Under the pieces are notes generated by a model, which saw nothing but the letters and a program-made list of their open reading frames with translations, had not been told where the DNA came from and ran no database searches. DNA of 25,178 nt from Campylobacteraceae bacterium. Lineage in GTDB: Bacteria > Campylobacterota > Campylobacteria > Campylobacterales > Sulfurovaceae. The DNA is taken from contig JALSQB010000218.1 in the NCBI GenBank assembly GCA_026985655.1, forward strand, positions 1 through 25,178, in the 5' to 3' direction. Made by a program: the position numbers and the translations under genes. This document shows, in pieces, positions 6,613-13,636 of the stretch (position 1 is its first letter; the number at the start of each line of letters is the position of its first letter).

Positions 6613-7361
6613 CTAAACCTAGCTAAAATCTCCAAAAACTCATCATTCAAATACCCATAAACTTTTTCTTCTATCTCTTTAGGAACACCATAATACGCCT
6701 CTGCAATTCCACCTGCTATTGCCCCCATAGTATCAGCATCTCCACCCAATGAAACACAGTTTCGTATGCAATCTTCAAAAGAAGTAGCGTCTAAAAAACA
6801 GATAATAGACTCTGGCACAGATTTTTGGCAACTTACTTCAAACTTATAGTTTGGTCGTATTTCATCAACTGTTCTACTTAAATCGTATTCAAAATCTTTA
6901 GATATTCGCTCTCTTATCTGCTCTTTCGTCGCACCCTTTCGAGCCATAAAAATTGCCAATGCAGTAGCTTCTGCCCCTTTTATGCCCTTTGGGTGATTGT
7001 GAGTTATTTCTGCTGTTTTTCTTGCTTCTTCTAATACTTTTTCTTCACGCTCATAAGCCCAAGCTACAGGTGAAACTCTCATCGCTGAACCATTTCCCCA
7101 AGAGTTATAAGGTTTATGTTTATCACCTTTTAGCCACTTTTTAAATGACCCACCATAACCCACGTCAAAATATCTTAAGCCAAAATCTATCACATTATCA
7201 AGATAAGGTTCATCATCTAAAATTGACTTGGCGATTGCCATACTTAAAGTTGTATCATCTGTAAACTTACTCTTTGGGTGAAACAACTCAAACTCTTTTG
7301 TTTTTATCTTGTGAAACTCATAATATGAGCCTATGATTTCACCTGCTATTGCTCCTAGCAT
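6600..7361 (-). CDS. ADP-ribosylglycohydrolase (DraG/ARH family)
   Basis: The 253-residue cytoplasmic enzyme is expected to remove ADP-ribose from proteins, nucleic acids or small molecules using two metal ions. The family's metal-ligand motifs are present: FTDDT at residues 33-37, HNHP in the middle and GGDADT at 206-211, with GAIAGEIIGS at the N-terminus and WGNGSAMRVSP before the central helix. Length is normal for the minimal bacterial form. The start ATG has the SD GAGGAG, and the gene overlaps the stop of the upstream gene by 7 bases (ATGCTAG), so the two are translationally coupled. Its last codons overlap the nadV remnant in another frame. Its neighbours, NadV and NadM-Nudix, place it in NAD/ADP-ribose turnover. 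Confidence 0.92.
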   Translation of the reverse strand: MLGAIAGEIIGSYYEFHKIKTKEFELFHPKSKFTDDTTLSMAIAKSILDDEPYLDNVIDFGLRYFDVGYGGSFKKWLKGDKHKPYNSWGNGSAMRVSPVAWAYEREEKVLEEARKTAEITHNHPKGIKGAEATALAIFMARKGATKEQIRERISKDFEYDLSRTVDEIRPNYKFEVSCQKSVPESIICFLDATSFEDCIRNCVSLGGDADTMGAIAGGIAEAYYGVPKEIEEKVYGYLNDEFLEILARFREKY

Positions 7362-8386
7362 TTTAACTCCTCTATCTTTTTTACTAATTTTAAAACCTCT
7401 TCTGAAATAGAGCCATAATTCACAATCATAACCTCTAACTCATAATCTGAATACTTCAAAACAGCCCTCTCTATGGCTGAACATATCCATGCCAAATCAT
7501 TACCAAAAACGCCTCCACCTACCAAGGTTAAGTAAACTCTGTCATCTCCATTTAAAATCCCTGCACAGATGGTCGCTTCGTAAGAAGCCTCTAAAATCAA
7601 AGAGGAAAAAGGTTTCCAAAGTTCAGAAGAAAGCCCCACATAAGAGATAGGTAATGCAGAACAATAAGCTTGTGAAACTCGGTGGCTACATTCACCCAAT
7701 GTCACTTGTGTATCCCACATTAAGCCTATGCGTAACCTCTCTCGAAGCTCATCGACCTCATCTTCACTCATACTATCTAACTTATGATTTATAGCATAGA
7801 GTCCATCCTCTTTTAGCAAGGCATACCCATTTCGCATCTCCCAAAGAGCATTGTTCTCATTTCCCAACGTATCGCCCATGTCTGCCAAACAATCTATCTG
7901 TTTACTCACACTCTGCCCCACTTGCCCTTCTAACTCCACAAAGTAGTTTCGGTAAATCGTCCCTGCCCCTGCACAAATGGCACAAATAGGTCCTTGTGTA
8001 TGGTCATGTTCATATCGTTCTATTCCCATTTCAGGTGTTACATCTGCTCCAACCATCTCTAAGAGGTTAAACTGTGAGGCTACTTGAAACAAAGCATTTA
8101 CATTGTTTGGGTCAAGATGTAAGGCTTTTACATCTGATTGACTAGCTTGAAGTTTTAGTTTTCCTTTTTGGGCTTTACTATTTCTAACTCGTTCTCTTAG
8201 CTCTTTTAGTGATGGAGTGTCTAGTGTTCCATAATGGTACTCTTTACCGTTAATTAATGATTTTAGTTTACCGTCTTTTAGGGTTATGTTTTTTTGTATG
8301 GCTTCTTTTGATTCTTGGAAGCCTGTTAGTTTTTTTAGCCACATGTTAAATTGATTTCTCCAATTGTTCTGATAATCTATTATCAC
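7355..8386 (-). CDS. Uncharacterised protein, divergent macro-domain-like
   Basis: The 343-residue protein belongs to a widespread family I recognise by pattern but cannot name. Conserved-looking blocks are ALFQVASQFNLLEM (about 103-116), THEN-type HDHTQGPICAICAGAGTIYRNYF (two halves, about 131-153), MRNGYALL, LRIGLMW, ALPISYVG and VYLTLVGGGVFGNDLAWI (about 287-304). The first block resembles the macro-domain NAANS strand, and the last resembles its ribose-binding G-G-G/V-F/Y-G loop. I therefore infer an ADP-ribose-binding or -processing fold; this is inference, not a database hit. The GTG start at 8386 has AAAGG 10 bases upstream. ATG at 8346 (Met15), with GGAG 13 bases upstream, is an alternative. 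It is translationally coupled to draG. Confidence 0.82.
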   Translation of the reverse strand: MIIDYQNNWRNQFNMWLKKLTGFQESKEAIQKNITLKDGKLKSLINGKEYHYGTLDTPSLKELRERVRNSKAQKGKLKLQASQSDVKALHLDPNNVNALFQVASQFNLLEMVGADVTPEMGIERYEHDHTQGPICAICAGAGTIYRNYFVELEGQVGQSVSKQIDCLADMGDTLGNENNALWEMRNGYALLKEDGLYAINHKLDSMSEDEVDELRERLRIGLMWDTQVTLGECSHRVSQAYCSALPISYVGLSSELWKPFSSLILEASYEATICAGILNGDDRVYLTLVGGGVFGNDLAWICSAIERAVLKYSDYELEVMIVNYGSISEEVLKLVKKIEELKC

Positions 8387-8459
8387 TTATTTTAAGCCTT
8401 TCGGCGAAACTCTTCTCTATACCAATTTACATAAACGGTGGATTAAAATCCACCCTACG
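8387..8459. repeat. Half REPIN-like element between nadV and the macro-like gene
   Basis: The plus strand carries AAGCCTTT and TCTATACCAAT, the same landmarks as the spacer of copy 2 in the same order. A different palindrome follows, GGTGGATT-AA-AATCCACC (8437-8454), and then CTAC (GTAG on the minus strand). The left REP of the full element is missing. The TAG of that GTAG is the stop codon of nadV, and AAAGG within the spacer-like part precedes the GTG start of the next gene. The element therefore forms the whole junction between two genes. Confidence 0.65.
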
Positions 8460-9819
8460 TACCTCGAACCTCATCAAAGCCATAATCTTTTAATAGTTTC
8501 CCATCTCTAAAAATAACCCCCAAAAGGTTCTCTCTCTTCCCAAGCTCTTCCACTCTAAGCGTTTCAAAATCTTTAGTTAAAGCTAGTCTTCCTTTTTTAG
8601 AGCGTTTTCCTTGGTCACTTATTGGGTCTTTGTAAACGTCTCTCCATTCTCCATCTACACAAATAGCTGAGGCTTTCATGGCAAATCTGAAGTCGTCTCT
8701 TCCTACGGCTTGTAGGAGTCCTCCACCCATTCCAAAGGCGATGTTATCAGCAGAGAAACCCTCTTGTTTTAATGCTTCTAATATCTCTTTTATGGCTTTT
8801 TTATCTACCCCATCGCCTTGGATAATTCGTACACAATCGTCTAAAACAATGTAGCCTTTAGCGTTCTTGTAGCCTCCAAAGGCTTTGTAAACTCTTTTCA
8901 TGACCTCTAAAACCATCGCTTTTGGTTCTCCTGAATCTGGGCGAATGACTAGGGTTGCTCCACTGCTTTTTACTTGCTCTTTTAGCTCTTTACCCCAAAT
9001 GTTACTAACTGCGTTGAAGATGTCGTAAGCGTCGGAGACTACGGCAAATATTTTGCCCTCTTCTCCAAACTGTTTTACCATGTTTGCATAGGCATCTACT
9101 TCGCCCTCTTTTTGCCAAGAGGTCATGGTGGAGTGTTCTGAAGCTGGAATAGAAAACCCTGCCATATCTGCACCATAATAGCGTCTAGCACCAATGATGC
9201 CACTCAATGTGTCTGTGCCTTGAAAGTTTACTAAGTGAGCCATGCCACCAAGCATGGCTGACTCCTCACTTGATGTTCCTCTTGCTCCAAAATCGTGAAG
9301 TTTAAAGGGTAGTTGAGCCTCTACATTGTCACTTGTCTGTTCCAAATAATCTCTTATTATCTCTTTAATCGAGTAAGAGAGTGTCGCCACTGTTGTAGGA
9401 AACCAAACGGCTCTAAGGAGTGCTGTTTCTAAGTACGATGTTAGCCAAGGCACTTTTGGGTCGGTGTTTACCACTTGAACCAAAGGTGACATTAGAGGAA
9501 TTAACGCTCCCTCTTTGACAGCACTTATCTCAATGGGCAAATAACCATTGTGTTCTTCTAAAATATATTGCCACCCCTCTTGGTTAAAAGGCAAACCGTG
9601 TGCTGTTATGATGGCATTGGCTTCGTCTATGTTCTCTTGGGTTATGGGCGTTAATAAATAGGCTTTGATGAATGCTTGTAATCCAAAAAATAGTGTTTTA
9701 GGATACTCACCACCTCGTGCTTCTATGTAAGAGCTTACATACTCACTCTTTGGTGGGTATTGTAAATAGTGACTTGATTTATAGCTGTCTGTGTTTAGTA
9801 TTATGTTGTTTGTGTTCAT
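8455..9819 (-). CDS. nadV: Nicotinamide phosphoribosyltransferase (NadV/NAMPT)
   Basis: NadV converts nicotinamide and PRPP to NMN plus pyrophosphate, giving a two-step route to NAD with an NMN adenylyltransferase. The 454 residues match the family: LNTDSYKSSHYLQYPP at the N-terminus, LHDFGARG and GTDT in the centre, the catalytic-His segment IPASEHSTMTSW (His229), VSDAYDIF, VIRPDSGEP (Arg293, Asp295), IQGDGV and FGMGGGLLQ, and the tail FRDGKLLKDYGFDEVR. The ATG is preceded by GAAGGA at a 6-base spacing. Its TAG stop is formed by the GTAG of a REP sequence. Compared with the remnant at 6523, which continues LVQLK, the C-terminus seems trimmed by a few residues. It is flanked by REP elements on both sides. 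Confidence 0.96.
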   Translation of the reverse strand: MNTNNIILNTDSYKSSHYLQYPPKSEYVSSYIEARGGEYPKTLFFGLQAFIKAYLLTPITQENIDEANAIITAHGLPFNQEGWQYILEEHNGYLPIEISAVKEGALIPLMSPLVQVVNTDPKVPWLTSYLETALLRAVWFPTTVATLSYSIKEIIRDYLEQTSDNVEAQLPFKLHDFGARGTSSEESAMLGGMAHLVNFQGTDTLSGIIGARRYYGADMAGFSIPASEHSTMTSWQKEGEVDAYANMVKQFGEEGKIFAVVSDAYDIFNAVSNIWGKELKEQVKSSGATLVIRPDSGEPKAMVLEVMKRVYKAFGGYKNAKGYIVLDDCVRIIQGDGVDKKAIKEILEALKQEGFSADNIAFGMGGGLLQAVGRDDFRFAMKASAICVDGEWRDVYKDPISDQGKRSKKGRLALTKDFETLRVEELGKRENLLGVIFRDGKLLKDYGFDEVRGT

Positions 9820-9847
9820 TGAAAATCCTTCAATTTAATTTTTTTGT

Positions 9848-9990
9848 TCTTTACCGTCTTTCGGTTTTGAACGTATAAGGGGCGATTGCTATCGCACCAA
9901 TTTAAATAAGCCTTTGAATAACGTTTTTTCTATGCCAATGTAATCTGATGGTGCGATAGCAATCGCCCCCTACAAAATGGAAAACATAAG
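9848..9990. repeat. REPIN-like palindromic element, copy 2, with inverted spacer
   Basis: The arms are GGGGCGATTGCTATCGCACC (9879-9898) and GGTGCGATAGCAATCGCCCC (9950-9969), identical to copy 1. The outer flanks match copy 1 in the same orientation. The 49-base spacer (9900-9948) matches copy 1 only as its reverse complement, at about 45 of 50 positions with one gap. It lies between the stop of the 82-residue protein gene and the SD of nadV, filling most of the 183-bp gap, and would form a large hairpin in the operon mRNA. Confidence 0.85.
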
Positions 9991-10002
9991 GTACTCAAAG
10001 GT

Positions 10003-10251
10003 CTAATCTCCTCCATCAGAAGAGGGAGGTGTTTCAGTTCCTCCCATACCTGCAGATGACCCACTACCTGTTCCATCATCATTGCGTATAAACTCTAAAT
10101 AAGCTCCTATAAATGGAAGTATTATAATTATGAATATTTTAAATAATTTTTCCTCCCAATATAAAAACTCATCATTTATTACCAAAATTATTGCAACTAC
10201 ATCTAAAAATATCATTACAATTACTATTAAATTAAAAATTGTTAAAGTCAT
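10003..10251 (-). CDS. Small membrane protein with Gly/Ser-rich tail
   Basis: The 82-residue protein has two predicted membrane segments (about 4-25 and 36-55), then a soluble tail rich in Gly, Ser, Asp and Pro (about 58-82). I do not recognise a family. The SD AAGGAAG lies 6 bases before the ATG, and the gene starts 11 bp after the stop of the 85-residue protein gene, so it belongs to the NadM-led operon. The segment EEKLFKIFIIIILPFIGAYL resembles EEKSKYKMMVWLLPLLGALI in the upstream neighbour, so the two may be distant paralogues or partners. The C-terminal tail may be cytoplasmic or periplasmic. Confidence 0.7.
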   Translation of the reverse strand: MTLTIFNLIVIVMIFLDVVAIILVINDEFLYWEEKLFKIFIIIILPFIGAYLEFIRNDDGTGSGSSAGMGGTETPPSSDGGD

Positions 10252-10262
10252 TAATTGCTTCC

Positions 10263-10520
10263 TTATAAGATATTAAACATTAAATAATAGAGTCCAAATT
10301 TTAGGACAAAATAGGCTATCATCACGCCCATATAAAAGTTTTTATCGGCGTGTAGGCGTTGAAAAGCTATTAATGCACCAAGCAGAGGAAGTAACCAAAC
10401 CATCATTTTATATTTTGATTTCTCTTCGTCTAACATATAGACCTCATCTTTAGAGATGCTGTAATGTGTGTAGAGGTTAAACCCTATGACACCTGCGATG
10501 AAAAAATAGATTTCAAACAT
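10263..10520 (-). CDS. Small membrane protein, unrecognised family
   Basis: The 85-residue product has three hydrophobic segments (about 2-17, 39-55 and 63-84) and a charged loop in between (DEVYMLDEEKSKYK). There is no signal peptide, catalytic motif or known family that I can see. Its ATG lies 3 bases after the NadM-Nudix stop, with the purine-rich GGTGGGG inside the end of that gene as the likely SD, so translation is coupled to NadM-Nudix. Coupling to a soluble NAD enzyme is odd for a membrane protein and suggests a role in the same process, for example in transport or sensing. That role is inference. Confidence 0.72.
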   Translation of the reverse strand: MFEIYFFIAGVIGFNLYTHYSISKDEVYMLDEEKSKYKMMVWLLPLLGALIAFQRLHADKNFYMGVMIAYFVLKFGLYYLMFNIL

Positions 10521-10523
10521 CTT

Positions 10524-11531
10524 TTACCCCACCATCGCTTGAACAATATGATAATGGTCTTCAAACATCAACTCTGGTTTTACCTCGGCAAAGGGAACCC
10601 AAAAAGCTTTACTGGCATCATCTCCACCTTTTACTTTTGGCAATTTATCACCTTTTAACTCAATGAGATAAGCGTGAGTAACTGTTCGACCTCTAGCTGA
10701 CCTATACGGGTCATCAAAAACCTGCATTTTCGTGATGCTTCCTGCTAAAACAGGGGCTGGTACTTTAATGCGTGTCTCTTCTCTTAGCTCTCTGATTACG
10801 GCTGATTTAAGCGTCTCATTGGCATCTAAAAATCCTCCAGGCAGTGCCATTAAGCCTTTTCCTGGTTGGGCTTTTCGCTCAATCATTAAGATGTGTCCAC
10901 TTTGCACTACCACGGCATCTACGGTGATGAACATTGGGGTGTAAGGGGCATTGTCCCACGCTGATTTGTATTTTTTGACAAAATGAAACTCATTTTGAAC
11001 TTGCTCATAAGCTTTGCTTCTTTTAAACTTCTCTAAGGCAATGGCAACATTGCTGTTTAGGCTACTGCTTAACTCTGCCTTGTCAAAATAGAGTTCTCGA
11101 ATGTCCGTAGAAGAGATATTTTCATAATTTTCCACCTCTTCACGCTCCCATTGAGGAAAAAGGGTTAGATACTCTGAAGAGCTATCTTTTTGATGCCCAA
11201 TGAGTCCCACTTTTGGGCTTGAAGCTATTTTGTTGTGGACGACACCACTTACTAATTGTTGTACCGATTTAATCCATCGTTGGTTATTGTAGGTTTGGTC
11301 AAGTAGTGGAAAAGCTAAAATACGGCGATTCTCTTCTTGTGAAAAAGCCAAACGCATTAAACTTTCTCGTTCATTAAAATCCCATGGGTTTCTAACGGTA
11401 CGAGGCTGATAGGCTGAACCAATAAGCACGATGACTTTGTCTGACAATTCTAAAGCTTTGCGAATAACACTTTCGTGTCCTGTGTGAAATGGCTGAAATC
11501 TGCCAATAAAAATGAGGTAATCATACTTCAT
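10524..11531 (-). CDS. nadM: Bifunctional NMN adenylyltransferase / Nudix hydrolase (NadM-Nudix)
   Basis: The N-terminal half (about 1-180) is an NMN adenylyltransferase that makes NAD from NMN and ATP, with GRFQPFHTGH near residue 10 and ISSTDIR near the end of the domain. The C-terminal half (about 195-335) is a Nudix domain with the box GGFLDANETLKSAVIRELRE, then ETRI (about 232-255). It has the catalytic Glu residues but Arg where the consensus has Gly near the box's end. Similar fusions (for example Synechocystis slr0787) hydrolyse ADP-ribose. A GTG lies one codon upstream (11534), but AAGGAG is 7 bases from the ATG at 11531 and only 4 from the GTG, so I choose ATG. It heads the NAD cluster. 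Confidence 0.95.
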   Translation of the reverse strand: MKYDYLIFIGRFQPFHTGHESVIRKALELSDKVIVLIGSAYQPRTVRNPWDFNERESLMRLAFSQEENRRILAFPLLDQTYNNQRWIKSVQQLVSGVVHNKIASSPKVGLIGHQKDSSSEYLTLFPQWEREEVENYENISSTDIRELYFDKAELSSSLNSNVAIALEKFKRSKAYEQVQNEFHFVKKYKSAWDNAPYTPMFITVDAVVVQSGHILMIERKAQPGKGLMALPGGFLDANETLKSAVIRELREETRIKVPAPVLAGSITKMQVFDDPYRSARGRTVTHAYLIELKGDKLPKVKGGDDASKAFWVPFAEVKPELMFEDHYHIVQAMVG

Positions 11532-11595
11532 CACTAAACTCCTTAGCGAAAATAAATTTACTCTTTATGGGTCTATCCCTAGAGTAGAACAGCAT
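11521..11595 (-). CDS. Possible leader peptide upstream of nadM
   Basis: A 24-codon frame starts at ATG 11595 with AAAAGGA 7 bases upstream, nearly the same initiation context as yebC (AAAAGGATTTTTT then ATG). It ends at TGA 11521-11523, overlapping the nadM start. A weak extended -10 (TGCTAAACT, minus strand, 11620-11628) would start transcription just before it. Translation of this peptide would run ribosomes across the nadM SD, so it might couple to or tune nadM. There is no functional evidence. Confidence 0.3.
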   Translation of the reverse strand: MLFYSRDRPIKSKFIFAKEFSDEV

Positions 11596-11672
11596 CAAAA
11601 AATCCTTTTGAGCTGTGCTAGTTTAGCATGTTTTTCTTAAAGAACTTTAACTAACGAAGCTGAAGCTTATGC

Positions 11673-11678
11673 TATAAT
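11673..11678 (+). promoter_or_regulatory. -10 box giving a leaderless transcript for the flavoprotein gene
   Basis: TGCTATAATTC places TATAAT five bases before the ATG at 11684. The usual start point, about 7 bases downstream, falls on the A of the ATG or within a base of it. No SD precedes the gene. Confidence 0.6.
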
Positions 11679-11683
11679 TCTAA

Positions 11684-12823
11684 ATGAATAAAGAAGTAAA
11701 TATAGTAATTTTAGGAGCAGGAGCGAGTGGGCTTATGCTAGGAGCATTGTTAAAAAATCAAGACTTTTTGATGATTGATAACAATGCAAAAATAGGCTCA
11801 AAAATCTTGGTTTCTGGTGGTGGGAGATGTAACATTACCAATGAAAAGGTAAAACCCCAAAATTTTGTCGCAGAGCAAGGTTTTGTGCGTAATGTTCTTA
11901 AACGATTTGACCAACACGCCCTTTTGACTTGGTTGGGTGAACGTGGCTTACGCCCTATTATGCGTAAAAATCACCAATATTTCTGTGAACACTCTGCCAA
12001 AGAGATAGTGGAGGTTTTTAAGAAAGAAATTAATCATAAAAATATTGTTCTCAATACAAAGATAGAAAAAGTCGAAAAATTAAATGAGCATTTTGAAGTT
12101 CTTACCTCAAAAGGCAAGATTAAAGCAAAAAAAGTTGTGGTTGCCACAGGTGGACTCTCTTTTCCTAAATTGGGTGCGACCAATATTGGCTACGAAATCG
12201 CTAAAGATTTTGGGCATGAAGTTTCCTCTTTGTCTGCTGGACTTGTTGGATTTACCGTTCAACCAAATGAGTTCTTTTTTAAATCTTTAAGTGGAATTTC
12301 CACAGAAGTTAGCATTAAAGTCGGCAATAAAAAAATAGAGGGTTCATTACTTTTTACCCACAAAGGCATCTCTGGACCAGCTGTTTTAAATGCGTCACTC
12401 TATTGGCAAAAAGGTAAAATTGAAATTGACTTTATGCCTAAGATTAATCTAAAATCGTTGGAGAGTTCCCAAAAAAATATTTCACGAATGTTGGGTTTAC
12501 CTTCAAGAGTTGCTAAAACATTTTTAGATACATTAAATATTGAAGATAAAACTTGTTCTAAACTAAGCCATAATGAGTGGCAAAAAATAGAAAAATTCAA
12601 AGCTTATACCTTCGCACCTGCTGGCACATTTGGTTACTCTAAAGCAGAAGTAACCAAAGGAGGGGTATGTTTAGATGAGATAGAAGCTTCTTCCATGATG
12701 AGTTTAAGAAATGAAGGATTATACTTTTTAGGGGAAGTATTAGATGTCACAGGTGAGCTTGGTGGGTATAATTTTCAATGGGCATTTTCATCAGCCTATG
12801 TTTGTGCAAAAAGTTTAAAATAA
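11684..12823 (+). CDS. HI0933/YhiN-family FAD-dependent oxidoreductase
   Basis: The 379-residue flavoprotein of the BaiN/HI0933 family has an N-terminal FAD-binding Rossmann motif (GAGASG at 11-16), SGGGRCNITN (about 45-54), VVATGGLSFPKLG in the middle, LFTHKGISGPAVLN (about 222-235) and the C-terminal GELGGYNFQWAFSSA. Its physiological substrate is unknown; gut relatives reduce bile-acid intermediates, but that should not be transferred here. The GAGASG position fixes the ATG at 11684 as the start, which leaves no room for an SD after the -10 box, so the mRNA is probably leaderless. The alpha/beta hydrolase gene follows after 20 bp and is probably co-transcribed. Confidence 0.92.
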   Translation: MNKEVNIVILGAGASGLMLGALLKNQDFLMIDNNAKIGSKILVSGGGRCNITNEKVKPQNFVAEQGFVRNVLKRFDQHALLTWLGERGLRPIMRKNHQYFCEHSAKEIVEVFKKEINHKNIVLNTKIEKVEKLNEHFEVLTSKGKIKAKKVVVATGGLSFPKLGATNIGYEIAKDFGHEVSSLSAGLVGFTVQPNEFFFKSLSGISTEVSIKVGNKKIEGSLLFTHKGISGPAVLNASLYWQKGKIEIDFMPKINLKSLESSQKNISRMLGLPSRVAKTFLDTLNIEDKTCSKLSHNEWQKIEKFKAYTFAPAGTFGYSKAEVTKGGVCLDEIEASSMMSLRNEGLYFLGEVLDVTGELGGYNFQWAFSSAYVCAKSLK

Positions 12824-12843
12824 TTTAGAAAAGAGAGAAATTT

Positions 12844-13563
12844 ATGGCAGTAAAAGAAGTTATTTATAAAGATAAAATATTTAAATTGAGTTATGAACTT
12901 GTTAATCCAAGTCAAGAAAAAGCAATTTTAATTCTTCATGGGTGGGGATCAAATAAGGAGATTATGAAACAAGCTTTTGCCAAAGAGCTAAAAACATATA
13001 AACATATCTATTTGGACATGCCAGGTTTTGGGGCAAGTAATAATGAGACAATACTAACAACAGAAGATTATGGCAAAATAGTTTTGTTATTTTTAAAGAG
13101 TTTAAATGTTCAGCCCATTCTGGCTATGGGACACTCTTTTGGGGGTAAAGTGGCGACACTACTTAAGACAAAACATTTAGCATTGCTCTCTTCAGCAGGA
13201 GTAGTCACCGAAAAACCTTGGTCAATTAAAGTAAAAATTGCTACCTTTAAGTTGCTTAAGCCTTTAGGATTTAAGAAAATTAGAAAACTATTTGTCGCTC
13301 CTGATGCCCAAGGTATGTCGCATGAGATGTATGAAACTTTTAAAAATGTGGTAGATGAAGACTTTGAAGCTGAGTTTGCTAAATCTAAAAGTAAGGCACT
13401 TTGTTTTTGGGGTATTGAGGACACAGCAACCCCACTCTATACAGGTGAAAAAATAGCTGGGCTTATTGCTGACTCAGAATTTTATCCTTTAGAGGGTGAC
13501 CACTTTTTCTTTTTAAAACATGCACACTTTATTGCTCAAGAGATTCAGAAGCACACCAAATAA
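12844..13563 (+). CDS. Alpha/beta-fold hydrolase
   Basis: The 239-residue cytoplasmic hydrolase has an oxyanion segment LHGWGSN (about 31-37), a nucleophile elbow GHSFGG (Ser near residue 97), an acid in FWGIEDTATP and a base in EGDHFFFLKHA. These make a complete Ser-Asp-His triad. The closest named relatives would be BioH/MenH/YbfF-type esterases, but nothing in the sequence fixes the substrate. The SD AAGAGAG is 8-9 bases before the ATG. It follows the flavoprotein gene closely and precedes accD, from which it is separated by a probable promoter. Confidence 0.9.
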   Translation: MAVKEVIYKDKIFKLSYELVNPSQEKAILILHGWGSNKEIMKQAFAKELKTYKHIYLDMPGFGASNNETILTTEDYGKIVLLFLKSLNVQPILAMGHSFGGKVATLLKTKHLALLSSAGVVTEKPWSIKVKIATFKLLKPLGFKKIRKLFVAPDAQGMSHEMYETFKNVVDEDFEAEFAKSKSKALCFWGIEDTATPLYTGEKIAGLIADSEFYPLEGDHFFFLKHAHFIAQEIQKHTK

Positions 13564-13597
13564 TGGCCAAGAACTTTTAACTCCATAAATTTTATGG

Positions 13598-13603
13598 TAT
13601 TAT
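13598..13603 (+). promoter_or_regulatory. Probable -10 box for the accD run
   Basis: GGTATTATTC resembles the local consensus (TATAATTC). It would give a leader of about 27 nt that includes the SD CGGAGATAAG before accD. A 6-bp inverted repeat (CCATAA/TTATGG) lies immediately upstream. Confidence 0.4.
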
Positions 13604-13636
13604 TCTCTCAATTAAAGTTATCGGAGATAAGATAAA

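Noticed and set aside
8387..9990. CRISPR array or tandem repeats
   Set aside because: The repeats are few, palindromic, far apart and differ in spacer orientation; there is no regular repeat-spacer periodicity and no cas gene.
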